Shown here piece after piece: positions 1 through 6,903 of a stretch of DNA of 12,422 nt. This DNA is from Bryobacterales bacterium (GTDB lineage: Bacteria; Acidobacteriota; Terriglobia; Bryobacterales; Bryobacteraceae), in NCBI GenBank assembly GCA_003132905.1, contig PKZC01000241.1, forward strand, positions 31,990 through 44,411. The letters run 5' to 3'. The notes under the pieces were generated by a model. It saw nothing but the letters and a program-made list of their open reading frames with translations, was not told the origin of the DNA and did not search any database. The position numbers and the translations under genes were made by a program. Each line of letters starts with the position of its first letter. Within the stretch, counting starts at the first letter, position 1.

Positions 1-830
1 CCTGAATCGTTCCTGCCGAGTTTCATCAGACACATCGCTTTTTGGAAACGTGAGTCCGCGGTTTTGGGGTTCTCGGGAAATTTCTCGAGCACGGTGTCGA
101 ACGCCATGAGGGCGTTGTTGTAGTCGGCTTTCCGGTAGTAGATATTGGCGACGTAGAACTGGGCGTTGGGTGCGAGATCGGTATTCCCGAAATACCTCAG
201 ATAATCGCTAAACTCCTGCATGGCGATATCGTACTTGCCCGCCATGTAATCGCCATACGCATTGGTGTAAAGTGAGCCCGCCTGCATGCCTTGCGGCGGT
301 GCGCCTGCAGCGGCGCCATTGGACCCGAAGCCGGGCGACAGACCCGCGTTGGCATCGTTGGACGGCACGGTTCCAGTAGCGGGCGGCCCATTGCCGGGCG
401 GAGGAGCGGCCGGCGCACGCACCGTATTGATCAGGCTTTCCAGGTCGGCAATCTTTGCGTCCAGCTTGCCCATGCGCGTGTTCATGTCGAGCACAGATTC
501 ACGCACTGCGCGGAAATCCTCCGACATCTGATCCAGTTTTTGACCGACGTTGGCGACGGGCGCGGTGAGGCTCAGCTGCTGCTGCTTCATGGTGTCGTTG
601 AAGCCGTTTTGCATGATAGCCACGGCAGTGTTGGTGCGGTTCACACTATCCAACGTCTGCTGCGTAAGCGCCTGGATGGCGGCCACCTTCTGATCCAGGG
701 TACTTTGCAGATTACGCACCTGGTCCTGCAGCAGCGCGACGTCCCGCTGCAGTTCCATAATCTCTTTGCTCGCGCCGAAAGCGAACGGGGACAGCGCGAA
801 AAATACGATAGCGACACGAGACGAACTCAT
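1..830 (-). CDS. cpoB: CpoB/YbgF, Tol-Pal periplasmic cell-division coordinator (partial, C-terminus beyond window)
   Basis: The reading frame is open from the ATG at 828-830 to the left edge (276 codons visible, no stop). It starts with a signal peptide (hydrophobic residues 6-18, likely cleavage after FAFGA at about 20). A heptad-rich, Gln/Leu-rich coiled-coil stretch follows at about 22-135, then a Pro/Ala/Gly linker at 138-180. The TPR region starts at about 187, with YTNAYGDYMAGKYDIAM and YYRKADYNNALMAFDTVLEKFP. This coiled coil plus TPR order is that of CpoB/YbgF, a periplasmic protein that in E. coli binds TolA and links outer-membrane constriction to peptidoglycan synthesis. It is the last Tol gene visible, 57 nt after pal. 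AGGAG lies 5 nt before the ATG. The family assignment is firm; the binding partner is inferred from E. coli. Confidence 0.93.
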   Translation of the reverse strand, partial: MSSSRVAIVFFALSPFAFGASKEIMELQRDVALLQDQVRNLQSTLDQKVAAIQALTQQTLDSVNRTNTAVAIMQNGFNDTMKQQQLSLTAPVANVGQKLDQMSEDFRAVRESVLDMNTRMGKLDAKIADLESLINTVRAPAAPPPGNGPPATGTVPSNDANAGLSPGFGSNGAAAGAPPQGMQAGSLYTNAYGDYMAGKYDIAMQEFSDYLRYFGNTDLAPNAQFYVANIYYRKADYNNALMAFDTVLEKFPENPKTADSRFQKAMCLMKLGRNDS

Positions 831-845
831 AGCAGCTCCTGTGTG

Positions 846-884
846 CCGCGGGACGGATTCAGGCCGCCCCGCGGATTCTGAATC
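846..884 (-). repeat. Two interleaved 7-bp inverted repeats in the pal-cpoB gap
   Basis: Read on the transcribed (minus) strand, the 57-nt gap holds GATTCAG (884-878), CCGCGGG (874-868), CTGAATC (862-856) and CCCGCGG (852-846). The first pairs perfectly with the third and the second with the fourth. Each stem is 7 bp with a 15-nt loop, and the two stems interlock. They therefore either exclude each other or form an H-type pseudoknot with connectors of 3, 5 and 3 nt. The structure lies between the pal stop and the cpoB ribosome binding site. Its function is unknown; RNA processing, attenuation or translational tuning of cpoB are possible. Confidence 0.55.
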
Positions 885-887
885 AGC

Positions 888-1685
888 TTACTGGCCGGGC
901 GACAAATGCGCGCGGCGATTCTTTTGCCAGCAATCTTCGGACGCTTCGGTGCATTGCGGCCGTTCCTTGCCATAGCTAATGGTTTTCAAGCGATCCGCCG
1001 GGACTCCCAACTGCACTAGGAAATCCTTAGCGGCGGTGGCGCGGCGATCGCCCAGCGCAAGATTGTATTCGGCCGATCCGCGCTCGTCGCAATGGCCCTC
1101 TACGACCACAGAGAAATTGGCGTCCTGCTGGAAGATCTGCTTCAGCAGCGCGGCGTCATGCGTCAGCGCGTCGCGTCCGTCGGTGCGGATTTCGCTCATA
1201 TCCAAATCGTAGAACGCATCCTGAGCCTGTTGCTGCAGCAAGTCGGCGCTCGAAAGGCGTGGCGTGTTGGTGGGCGGCGGTGGTGGCGGCGGAGCGCTGC
1301 CCACTTCCACGTTCACCGATTTCGAATCCATTCCACCCGGCCCGCGCGCTGTCAGCGTGTAGCTGGTGCTGGTCCTGGGGAAAACCTGCCGCTGTCCTGA
1401 GCTTTGCACCGCGCCGACACCATGATCTATGGACATGTCGGTAGCGCCGCTGATGGCCCAACGCAACGTAGAAGATTGCCCGGCCTCGATTGTGGTGGGC
1501 TCGGCGGTGAAGCTGCTGATTACAGGCGTCACCTGGGTTGGGGGAGCAATCGCCGTGGGTGTAGGAGGTGGCGGGGGTGGAGGCGGCGGAACTTTCTTGG
1601 CGCAACCCACCGCGAACAACACCAGCACCGACAGCAACATCAGCATGCCGGTTTTGGACGCGTGCAATCTCGAACTATCGCTCAT
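888..1685 (-). CDS. pal: Pal, peptidoglycan-associated outer-membrane lipoprotein with an Ig-like insert
   Basis: Pal anchors the outer membrane to peptidoglycan and is the cargo moved by the Tol machine. The 265-residue product has a lipoprotein signal (hydrophobic 14-27, LFAVGC with lipidated Cys28), a nine-proline run (33-41), an Ig/PKD-like beta domain (about 52-128), a second proline run (132-138) and a C-terminal OmpA-like domain (about 145-265). VEGHCDERGS and LGDRRA supply Asp200 and Arg215. Their 15-residue spacing matches the diaminopimelate-binding Asp and Arg of OmpA. Cys245 and Cys252 (CTEASEDCW) resemble the paired cysteines seen in many Pal proteins. The start at 1685 is chosen because AGGAG lies 8 nt upstream; the in-frame ATG at 1721 has no ribosome binding site. 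The lipobox has Ala rather than Leu at -3, slightly atypical. At 265 residues it is much longer than E. coli Pal (about 170) because of the Ig-like insert. Confidence 0.95.
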   Translation of the reverse strand: MSDSSRLHASKTGMLMLLSVLVLFAVGCAKKVPPPPPPPPPTPTAIAPPTQVTPVISSFTAEPTTIEAGQSSTLRWAISGATDMSIDHGVGAVQSSGQRQVFPRTSTSYTLTARGPGGMDSKSVNVEVGSAPPPPPPPTNTPRLSSADLLQQQAQDAFYDLDMSEIRTDGRDALTHDAALLKQIFQQDANFSVVVEGHCDERGSAEYNLALGDRRATAAKDFLVQLGVPADRLKTISYGKERPQCTEASEDCWQKNRRAHLSPGQ

Positions 1686-1726
1686 CCTGAAATCTCCTCT
1701 TCTGGTCTCTTGGTCCGTCATTGTTT

Positions 1727-3118
1727 TTATTGTGTTGCTTTACTCCAAACAGGTTTTTCGTTGTTTCCTTGCGTGGTGAGCGGCTGCACTCCACTGCCGT
1801 CGGCCAGCATGGTGTAAATCTGCGTTCTTCCTCCACGCGTGGATGAGAAGACCAGATGAACGCCATCGGGCGCCCAACTTGGATTCTCGTTGCGTCCGGC
1901 GCCATGGGTGAGCTGCACAACGTTGCGGCTGGCAACATCCATGACGAAAATATTGAAATTTCCCGGTTCGAATCCACGAGTCCATGCAAATGCGATGTGC
2001 TGGCCGTCAGGGTTCCACGCGGGATTCACTGCGTCGCCCTCGCCCGTCGTTAAGCGGCTCACATCTGTTCCGTCAATATTCATTCTATATATTTGCGGAG
2101 TGCCGCCGCGCCCCGAAACAAACACTACATCCATTCCGGTGCGGGGATTTGCCTTAGGCTCCACTTCCAAAGAACCTGACTGAGTGACTCGTTTCAGCTC
2201 ACCGCCGTCCAGATCGGTCTCGTAAATCTGCGAGAATCCGCCGTTCGCCGTGGAGTAAATGAGTAAGTGGCGGCTATCCGGCAGAAAATCGGAGGCGGCG
2301 TTCATGGAAGCCTGCTGATTGTAATAGACGAGCTTGCGCCCGGTCTCCACCGAATGGATGTATATCTGAGGTTGCCCTAAATTCTGCGTCTGCTTACCGA
2401 ATTGCGACGCATTCGCGTTGCGGGAGGAAGCGGCGATGGGGTAAGTGGTGAACGCAATCTTAGTTCCGTCGGTGGAAATGGCGGGGAAGGTCGTAATGGA
2501 GCGGTAGTTAGTGAACTGCTTTTGCTCGGAGCCGTCATAATTCATGGACCAGATCTCTTTGTGGCCGCTGCGATCGGAGACGAAATAGATTTTGGTTCCG
2601 ATAAGGCTGGTTGCGCCGAACTGTTTCAGGATGTCGGCGGCGAATTCCTGAGCCACCTTGCGCGCGCCCGCTTCGTCGAGCGAGCCGAGATAGACTTTGG
2701 CTATCAATTGCGCGGAACTGGGGTTGGCTTGGCGCACATCAAAGAGAAATCCATAGAGCACGATTTGGTTGTTCTGCGTTGCGGTATAGCCGAAGGCGAG
2801 GTAATTGGCGTTTGGAGGAGGGCCCGACCAATCGGCGAAAGAAGGGCCGCCCTGACGGAAATCGCCCGGCTGTTGCGGCACCTGAACTGGATAAAGCGTT
2901 TTGGCGATCATCTTCAACTGGCCGGAGCCTGACAGATCATTGAAGAGGGTGCTGTTGAAGACGCCCATGAACTTTTCGGCGTCGCCGGAGCCGCGGAAAT
3001 CGGGGACGGCGATGGTGGGCTTTTCGCCGTGACCGACAATCGGAGCGCTGATCTGCTGCGCGCCAGCGACGGCGGCGACGCCGAGTACGATTGAGGCAAG
3101 AACAATATTTCGTTTCAT
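1727..3118 (-). CDS. tolB: TolB, periplasmic beta-propeller of the Tol-Pal system
   Basis: TolB is a soluble periplasmic protein that binds Pal and is released through TolA when the inner-membrane motor works. The 463-residue product has a Sec signal peptide (1-20, cleavage likely after AVAGA). An alpha/beta N-terminal domain (about 21-170) follows, starting with the family-like IAVPDFRGSG. A six-bladed propeller made of PD40/WD40-like repeats fills the rest. Blades are marked by IYFVSDRSG, IYETDLDGG, VVFVSGRGG, IYRMNIDGT, PAWNPDGQHIAF, IFVMDVASR, PSWAPDGVHLVFSS and IYTMLADGS. Length is close to the E. coli protein (430). Its ATG overlaps the stop of the upstream TonB/TolA-like gene as ATGA, and no good Shine-Dalgarno precedes it, so it is probably translated by coupling. 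pal follows 41 nt after its stop. Confidence 0.96.
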   Translation of the reverse strand: MKRNIVLASIVLGVAAVAGAQQISAPIVGHGEKPTIAVPDFRGSGDAEKFMGVFNSTLFNDLSGSGQLKMIAKTLYPVQVPQQPGDFRQGGPSFADWSGPPPNANYLAFGYTATQNNQIVLYGFLFDVRQANPSSAQLIAKVYLGSLDEAGARKVAQEFAADILKQFGATSLIGTKIYFVSDRSGHKEIWSMNYDGSEQKQFTNYRSITTFPAISTDGTKIAFTTYPIAASSRNANASQFGKQTQNLGQPQIYIHSVETGRKLVYYNQQASMNAASDFLPDSRHLLIYSTANGGFSQIYETDLDGGELKRVTQSGSLEVEPKANPRTGMDVVFVSGRGGTPQIYRMNIDGTDVSRLTTGEGDAVNPAWNPDGQHIAFAWTRGFEPGNFNIFVMDVASRNVVQLTHGAGRNENPSWAPDGVHLVFSSTRGGRTQIYTMLADGSGVQPLTTQGNNEKPVWSKATQ

Positions 3119-3888
3119 TGCTGTAGTTGAAATCGGAGTTCCACATCGGTTTGACTTCCGCTATAGTTCGACGGAAGCGGAGGAAAAGGCCCTGCATCCA
3201 TGACGGCGCGAAGGGCCGAATAGTCTAATGTGCTATTGCCGCTGCGTTGCGAAATCTGTGCGTTTTTCACGGAGCCGTCGCGCAGGATTTGGAAAGTGAC
3301 AACCGCCATCGGAAGCTGCAGGCCAGCCAGTCCGTTGGTCTGCCACTTTTGGGTGACGCGCTGCACTACCAAGTCGGCATAAGCGCCGAACTGATTTCCA
3401 AAAGCGCTATTCGGACCCACTCCGACGCCGCCCGATCCCGGCTTTTGGAACATCGGCGAAACCGCGGCTGGAGCGGTCCTGCTGAACACTTGATTTTCCG
3501 AGGGAGGCTCGGGGCGATAACGCTGCAGCGACTCCGGCCGCGGCTGCTTCTTGGCCAGCGGGCTCTTCAGCGGGATGGCATCTTCATCAGGAACCTTGAT
3601 CTGCTTCTTCTGTTCAGGCTTGGGCGCCTGCGGAACCTGCGACTCGGTATCGTTCGCCACCGGATTTATCTTGCCCGCGCGCGAAGGAAGCGGAATGGTT
3701 TTCACAGAATTGATGGCGACTGCGGTACCGGCTGCCGTGTTCGCCGATCCCCACACCTGCCGGGAATGCTGAAAGCTGATGGTCGAAATAATGAGCGCGC
3801 CAGCGATGGCGGCGTGCAGCAACACCGATTGAACGAAGGGGCCGCCCAGCGATTCCTGCTGATCGAGAATGTCGACGTGCTGGTGCAT
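3115..3888 (-). CDS. tolA: TolA-like / TonB-family energy transducer of the Tol operon
   Basis: This is the periplasm-spanning transducer that carries proton-motive force from TolQR to TolB/Pal. The 257-residue protein has one N-terminal membrane anchor (about 19-39) with Ser21 and His25. These have the S-x3-H spacing found in the anchors of TonB and TolA that contact the ExbBD/TolQR motor. A Pro/Lys/Gln-rich periplasmic linker (about 65-165) follows, then a TonB C-terminal domain (about 168-257: YADLVVQRVTQKW, VTFQILRDGSVKNAQI, LDYSALRAVMDA, FPPLP). It sits 7 nt after tolR and overlaps tolB by 4 nt, the place where tolA normally lies. It is much shorter than E. coli TolA (about 420) and lacks its long Ala/Lys helix, so automatic annotation may call it TonB. 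Operon context makes a TolA role more likely. No clear ribosome binding site is seen. Confidence 0.9.
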   Translation of the reverse strand: MHQHVDILDQQESLGGPFVQSVLLHAAIAGALIISTISFQHSRQVWGSANTAAGTAVAINSVKTIPLPSRAGKINPVANDTESQVPQAPKPEQKKQIKVPDEDAIPLKSPLAKKQPRPESLQRYRPEPPSENQVFSRTAPAAVSPMFQKPGSGGVGVGPNSAFGNQFGAYADLVVQRVTQKWQTNGLAGLQLPMAVVTFQILRDGSVKNAQISQRSGNSTLDYSALRAVMDAGPFPPLPSNYSGSQTDVELRFQLQQ

Positions 3889-3895
3889 GGCTCGC

Positions 3896-4339
3896 TTATC
3901 GGCGCTTATCAGCCCGGTCTAAGGGTTCCGTGACGGCGTTGACCGTCAACTTGGCGTCGCCGAGCGTGGCGATCACCTGCGCGATGGGATCCCAGGGCGT
4001 ACGGCGATCCGCTCGCAAATAGACAGAGGAAGGATTATGAAAACGTTTATGGATTTCTTGCGCCAGCAGATTGATGTTCACCGGCTTGCCATTTAAGTAA
4101 GAGGTTCCTTCTTTCGTGATTTCAATGACCGGCAGATCCTGGACGTTCTCCTTGGCCGGCTTTACCTTGGGAACCTCCACTTGCAGGCCGAACTCCATCA
4201 CGTGGGCGGTAATCATGAAGATAATCAGCAGCACCAGTACAACGTCCACCAACGGGACGATGTTGATCTCGGCCATGGCAGGCGTGCCGCGGAAGCGCCC
4301 GCGTCCAAGTCCACCGGAACTGTTCAAAGAGAATGCCAT
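3896..4339 (-). CDS. tolR: TolR / ExbD-family inner-membrane motor subunit
   Basis: TolR forms the proton-conducting channel with TolQ. The 147-residue protein has a short cytoplasmic N-terminus, then the ExbD/TolR signature AEINIVPLVDVVLVLLIIFM. A single membrane helix runs at about 28-46, with Asp32 at the position of the essential proton-carrying aspartate (Asp23 in E. coli TolR). The periplasmic domain follows (VEVPKV, LPVIEITKEGTSYLNGKPV, VYLRADRRTPW, VIATLGDAKLTVNAVTEP). Length is normal for the family. It lies 15 nt after tolQ and 7 nt before the tolA-like gene. The sequence before its ATG (CGATCGATTAAC) has no recognisable Shine-Dalgarno, suggesting that ribosomes arrive from tolQ. 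Confidence 0.96.
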   Translation of the reverse strand: MAFSLNSSGGLGRGRFRGTPAMAEINIVPLVDVVLVLLIIFMITAHVMEFGLQVEVPKVKPAKENVQDLPVIEITKEGTSYLNGKPVNINLLAQEIHKRFHNPSSVYLRADRRTPWDPIAQVIATLGDAKLTVNAVTEPLDRADKRR

Positions 4340-4354
4340 GTTAATCGATCGGTG

Positions 4355-5041
4355 TCATCGCTCTAAACTACGCTCGGTCAGGTTGAGAAATTCCAACTGA
4401 AAGTCCTCCATGCGAGCCGCGAATTCCTTAATGGCGCTGCCAAAGAGGTTGTAGAAAATATACGCGGGGATGGCGGCGAACAGACCAATCGCCGTAGTAA
4501 TGAGCGCTTCAGAGATGCCTGGAGCGACGGCCCGCAGACTCGCCGCGCCAGCGGTGCTCAACTGCTGGAACGCATCGATGATGCCCCAAACTGTTCCGAA
4601 CAAACCAATGAACGGCGAAACGCCGGCAGTGGTGGCAAGAATACTCATGTTGCGTTCCAAGCGCGTCAGTTCTTCGCTCATGCCGAGTTGCAAAGTACGC
4701 TCCAACGCCAGCGGATTAGTAACGCTGCCGCGCGACTTCATCTGGCGCGCCACCTCGCTATATCCAAAATCGAAAACCGCCACCAAGGGGGAACGGTTGA
4801 ATTGCTCGCTAGCGGCGGCGATGGAATCGAGCGCCGGGGCTTTGCGGAAGGCGCGCAGAAATCGGCGGTTGGAAGATCGCGCGCGCCGGAACGAGGCCCA
4901 CTTGGAAAGAATCACGGCCCAGGAGGTGAGCGAAAAGCACAGCAAGATCACCATCACCGCCTTTGGCAACGGACCGGAGGCTTGTACCAGGTCCCAAACT
5001 TCCAACTGCAGGAACAGGCCGCCCACGCACGAAAGTATCAA
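4355..5041 (-). CDS. tolQ: TolQ / ExbB-family proton-channel subunit (TTG start)
   Basis: TolQ is the multi-spanning stator subunit that with TolR converts proton flow into movement of TolA. The 228-residue product has a first membrane helix at about 26-48 (VMVILLCFSLTSWAVILSKW), a large cytoplasmic part, and two helices carrying the family motifs ILATTAGVSPFIGLFGTVWG and ISEALITTAIGLFAAIPAYI. The conserved membrane threonines are present. There is no ATG near the expected N-terminus. The TTG at 5041-5039 has AAGGAG 5 nt upstream (5052-5047), which makes it the best start. It is the first gene of the leftward tol operon and is transcribed away from recN across a 179-nt control region. The motif set cannot alone separate TolQ from ExbB; the tolRAB-pal neighbours decide. 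Confidence 0.95.
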   Translation of the reverse strand: MILSCVGGLFLQLEVWDLVQASGPLPKAVMVILLCFSLTSWAVILSKWASFRRARSSNRRFLRAFRKAPALDSIAAASEQFNRSPLVAVFDFGYSEVARQMKSRGSVTNPLALERTLQLGMSEELTRLERNMSILATTAGVSPFIGLFGTVWGIIDAFQQLSTAGAASLRAVAPGISEALITTAIGLFAAIPAYIFYNLFGSAIKEFAARMEDFQLEFLNLTERSLER

Positions 5042-5046
5042 CCAAG

Positions 5047-5052
5047 CTCCTT
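5047..5052 (-). promoter_or_regulatory. Ribosome binding site of tolQ (supports TTG start)
   Basis: AAGGAG on the minus strand lies 5 nt before the TTG at 5041-5039. It is the only strong Shine-Dalgarno in the region and decides the tolQ start. Confidence 0.75.
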
Positions 5053-5115
5053 CCGGCTCAATGCGATCACCCTGTAACCATGATATCGCGCCGCCGCTCT
5101 TTCTCGATCTCGTAA

Positions 5116-5141
5116 AAAACAGAACTACATCGTTCTGTTTT
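5116..5141. promoter_or_regulatory. Perfect 10-bp inverted repeat, candidate operator between tolQ and recN
   Basis: AAAACAGAAC (5116-5125) and GTTCTGTTTT (5132-5141) are perfect reverse complements separated by 6 nt (TACATC). The repeat sits in the divergent gap, about 75 nt before tolQ and 80 nt before recN. On the minus strand a TACTAT box (5148-5143) adjoins it, so it could cover the tol transcription start. Its GAAC-N6-GTTC core resembles the GAAC-N4-GTTC LexA box of Gram-positive bacteria but has 2 extra bases. A weak hairpin or terminator is less likely because neither flanking gene ends here. The regulator is unknown. Confidence 0.5.
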
Positions 5142-5183
5142 AATAGTATGACGCAAACCGCCGTTGATAGACAGTCCTACCCA

Positions 5184-5212
5184 CTGTTAGACGAACGAAA
5201 ACCTCGTATAAT
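5184..5212 (+). promoter_or_regulatory. Promoter candidate for recN (TATAAT at 5207-5212)
   Basis: A perfect TATAAT stands at 5207-5212. With a 17-nt spacer the -35 element would be CTGTTA (5184-5189), only three of six matches to TTGACA. Transcription would begin about 7 nt after the -10 box, near 5219-5221, that is, at or just before the recN GTG. No ribosome binding site fits between. The mRNA may therefore be leaderless. Confidence 0.5.
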
Positions 5213-5220
5213 TTCATCGA

Positions 5221-6903
5221 GTGTTGCTGGAAATCGTTGTAGAGAATTACGCCGTCGTGGAGCGCGTCCGGGTGAGGTTTCACGCCGGATTGAACCTGCT
5301 GACGGGAGAGACCGGCAGCGGCAAATCTATTGTGGTGGATGCACTTGGGCTGGTTTTGGGGGGCCGGGCGTCGGCCGACATGGTGCGCTCGGATACGGAA
5401 CGGGCGCGGGTGGCGGCCATTTTTGAAGTTCCCAAGGATGCGGGCTTGCTGGGGCTATTGGATCAGGCAGGCGCTCCGGTGGAGGAAGGTGAGTTACTCA
5501 TCGAGCGCGAAGTCCTGGCCGGGGGTAAGTCGCGGGCATTCCTGGGGAACCGGCCTGTAACAATGGCGCTGTTACGCGAGATCGCACCCTTTTTGGCCGA
5601 TATCCATGGCCAGCATGAACAGCAACAGCTATTTTCGAGTGCGGCGCAGTTACAATCTCTGGACGACTTTGCGGGATTGGAGGGCCGGCGTGAGGAAGTG
5701 GCTGGCTTGTTCCGAAGCTGGAAAGGCATTGAGAGCCAGCTTGAGGAACTGAATCGCTCGGAGCAGGAAAAGCTTCGGATGGCCGATTTGTGGAGTTTCC
5801 AGCGCAAGGAGATCGACACAGCCGCGCTGCATCCGGGCGAAGACGCGCAACTGGAACAAGAGCGGCTGGTGCAGCGCAACATGGCGAAGCTGCAGGACAA
5901 TGCGAATGCGGCCTATGCGGCGCTGTATGAAGAACAATCCAGCGTTTCGGCGCAGCTCCACACGGCGCTGAAGAAGGTGGAAGAACTCGCCAGGATCGAT
6001 ACCAGCCTGCAGCGGGTGGCGGAAACACTTCAAAGCGCTGCCATCGGCGTGGATGACGCATCCGACTCTATCCGCGACTATATGGACAAGCTGGAGGCCG
6101 ATCCCAAGCGGCTGGATGAAATCGAGTCCCGGTTGGCGTTGATCGAGCGTCTAAAACGCAAGTACGGTTCCAGCCTGAATGATGTGCTGGCGTTCCTGGA
6201 AGACGTTCGAGCCAAGATGGAAGCCATCGAAACGGCGGGAGATCGCAGGACCAAGCTGGAGCAGGATCTCGCGCGGGCGAGCGTGGCCTATCAAGAGCGT
6301 GCCGCGGCCCTGACGAGTGCGCGGAAGGCCGCGGCGGACAAGCTCGCGAAGCAGGTGGAAGCGGAGCTGGATTCCCTGGCGCTGGAAAGTGCGGTATTCC
6401 GTATCCAGGTGCTGGAAGCAAACTGGTCGGAAAATGGCGCGGATCGCGTGGAGTTTCTGATTTCCGCGAATGCCGGCGAAGAGCCGAGAGCGTTGGAGAA
6501 AGTGGCCTCGGGCGGCGAGCTCTCGCGCATCGCTCTGGCGCTGAAGACTTCGCTTGGGAATCGGGAGAGCGCGAGCGGTGTGCGGCGGACGCTGGTGTTT
6601 GACGAGATCGATACGGGCATCGGTGGCGGCGTTGCGGAAGCCGTGGGGCGGAAGCTGAAAAAGCTCTCGAGTGCGAATCAGGTGCTGTGCGTGACGCATT
6701 TGGCGCAAGTAGCGGGATTCGCCGATCATCATTACTCGGTGGAAAAGCGCGAGGTGAAAGGCCGCACCGTGGCCGAGATCGAAGAGCTGACCGGTGACGA
6801 GCGTACGCGCGAAATTGGACGGATGCTATCGGGCCAGAAAGTGACACCCGAGGCCCTCAAGCACGCCGAGCAGTTGATTCGTCTGGGCGCGGCGCGGCAG
6901 TGA
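5221..6903 (+). CDS. recN: RecN, SMC-like DNA repair ATPase
   Basis: RecN is a cytoplasmic SMC-family ATPase recruited to double-strand breaks during recombinational repair. The 560-residue product matches the family length (E. coli 553) and architecture. It has Walker A GETGSGKS at 29-36, the DIHGQHEQQQLF segment typical of RecN after the first head half, and a central coiled-coil region (about 150-380). The ABC signature ASGGELSRIALALKT (429-443), Walker B LVFDEIDTG (458-466) and the switch histidine VTH (491-493) follow. All catalytic motifs are intact. The start is GTG at 5221; the encoded MLLEIVVENYAVVE aligns with the usual RecN N-terminus, so little room exists for another start. No Shine-Dalgarno is present and a TATAAT box lies 8 nt upstream, so the transcript may be leaderless. 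recN is SOS-controlled in several bacteria; no canonical LexA box is seen here. Its stop overlaps the next gene. Confidence 0.97.
   Translation: MLLEIVVENYAVVERVRVRFHAGLNLLTGETGSGKSIVVDALGLVLGGRASADMVRSDTERARVAAIFEVPKDAGLLGLLDQAGAPVEEGELLIEREVLAGGKSRAFLGNRPVTMALLREIAPFLADIHGQHEQQQLFSSAAQLQSLDDFAGLEGRREEVAGLFRSWKGIESQLEELNRSEQEKLRMADLWSFQRKEIDTAALHPGEDAQLEQERLVQRNMAKLQDNANAAYAALYEEQSSVSAQLHTALKKVEELARIDTSLQRVAETLQSAAIGVDDASDSIRDYMDKLEADPKRLDEIESRLALIERLKRKYGSSLNDVLAFLEDVRAKMEAIETAGDRRTKLEQDLARASVAYQERAAALTSARKAAADKLAKQVEAELDSLALESAVFRIQVLEANWSENGADRVEFLISANAGEEPRALEKVASGGELSRIALALKTSLGNRESASGVRRTLVFDEIDTGIGGGVAEAVGRKLKKLSSANQVLCVTHLAQVAGFADHHYSVEKREVKGRTVAEIEELTGDERTREIGRMLSGQKVTPEALKHAEQLIRLGAARQ

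Noticed and set aside
1555..1590. GGN-rich tract as a functional tandem repeat or regulatory element
   Set aside because: It is simply the antisense of the Pal proline run.
1686..1721. Upstream ATG at 1721 as the pal start
   Set aside because: It has no ribosome binding site and would add 12 residues before the signal peptide; the ATG at 1685 has AGGAG at 8 nt.
5116..5141. The palindrome as a classical LexA box
   Set aside because: It matches neither CTGT-N8-ACAG nor GAAC-N4-GTTC in spacing, so I list it only as an operator of unknown regulator.
5116..5141. The palindrome as an intrinsic terminator
   Set aside because: It lies between divergent gene starts where no transcript ends, and the stem is AT-rich with only four T after it.
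4470..5426. Plus-strand open frame (318 codons) across tolQ, the divergent gap and the recN start
   Set aside because: It is antisense to tolQ and out of frame with recN, and it spans the promoter region. Composition is that of a shadow frame.
6068..6847. Minus-strand open frame (259 codons) inside recN
   Set aside because: It is antisense to conserved RecN coiled-coil and Walker B codons; the Pro/Arg/Ser-rich product has no domain.
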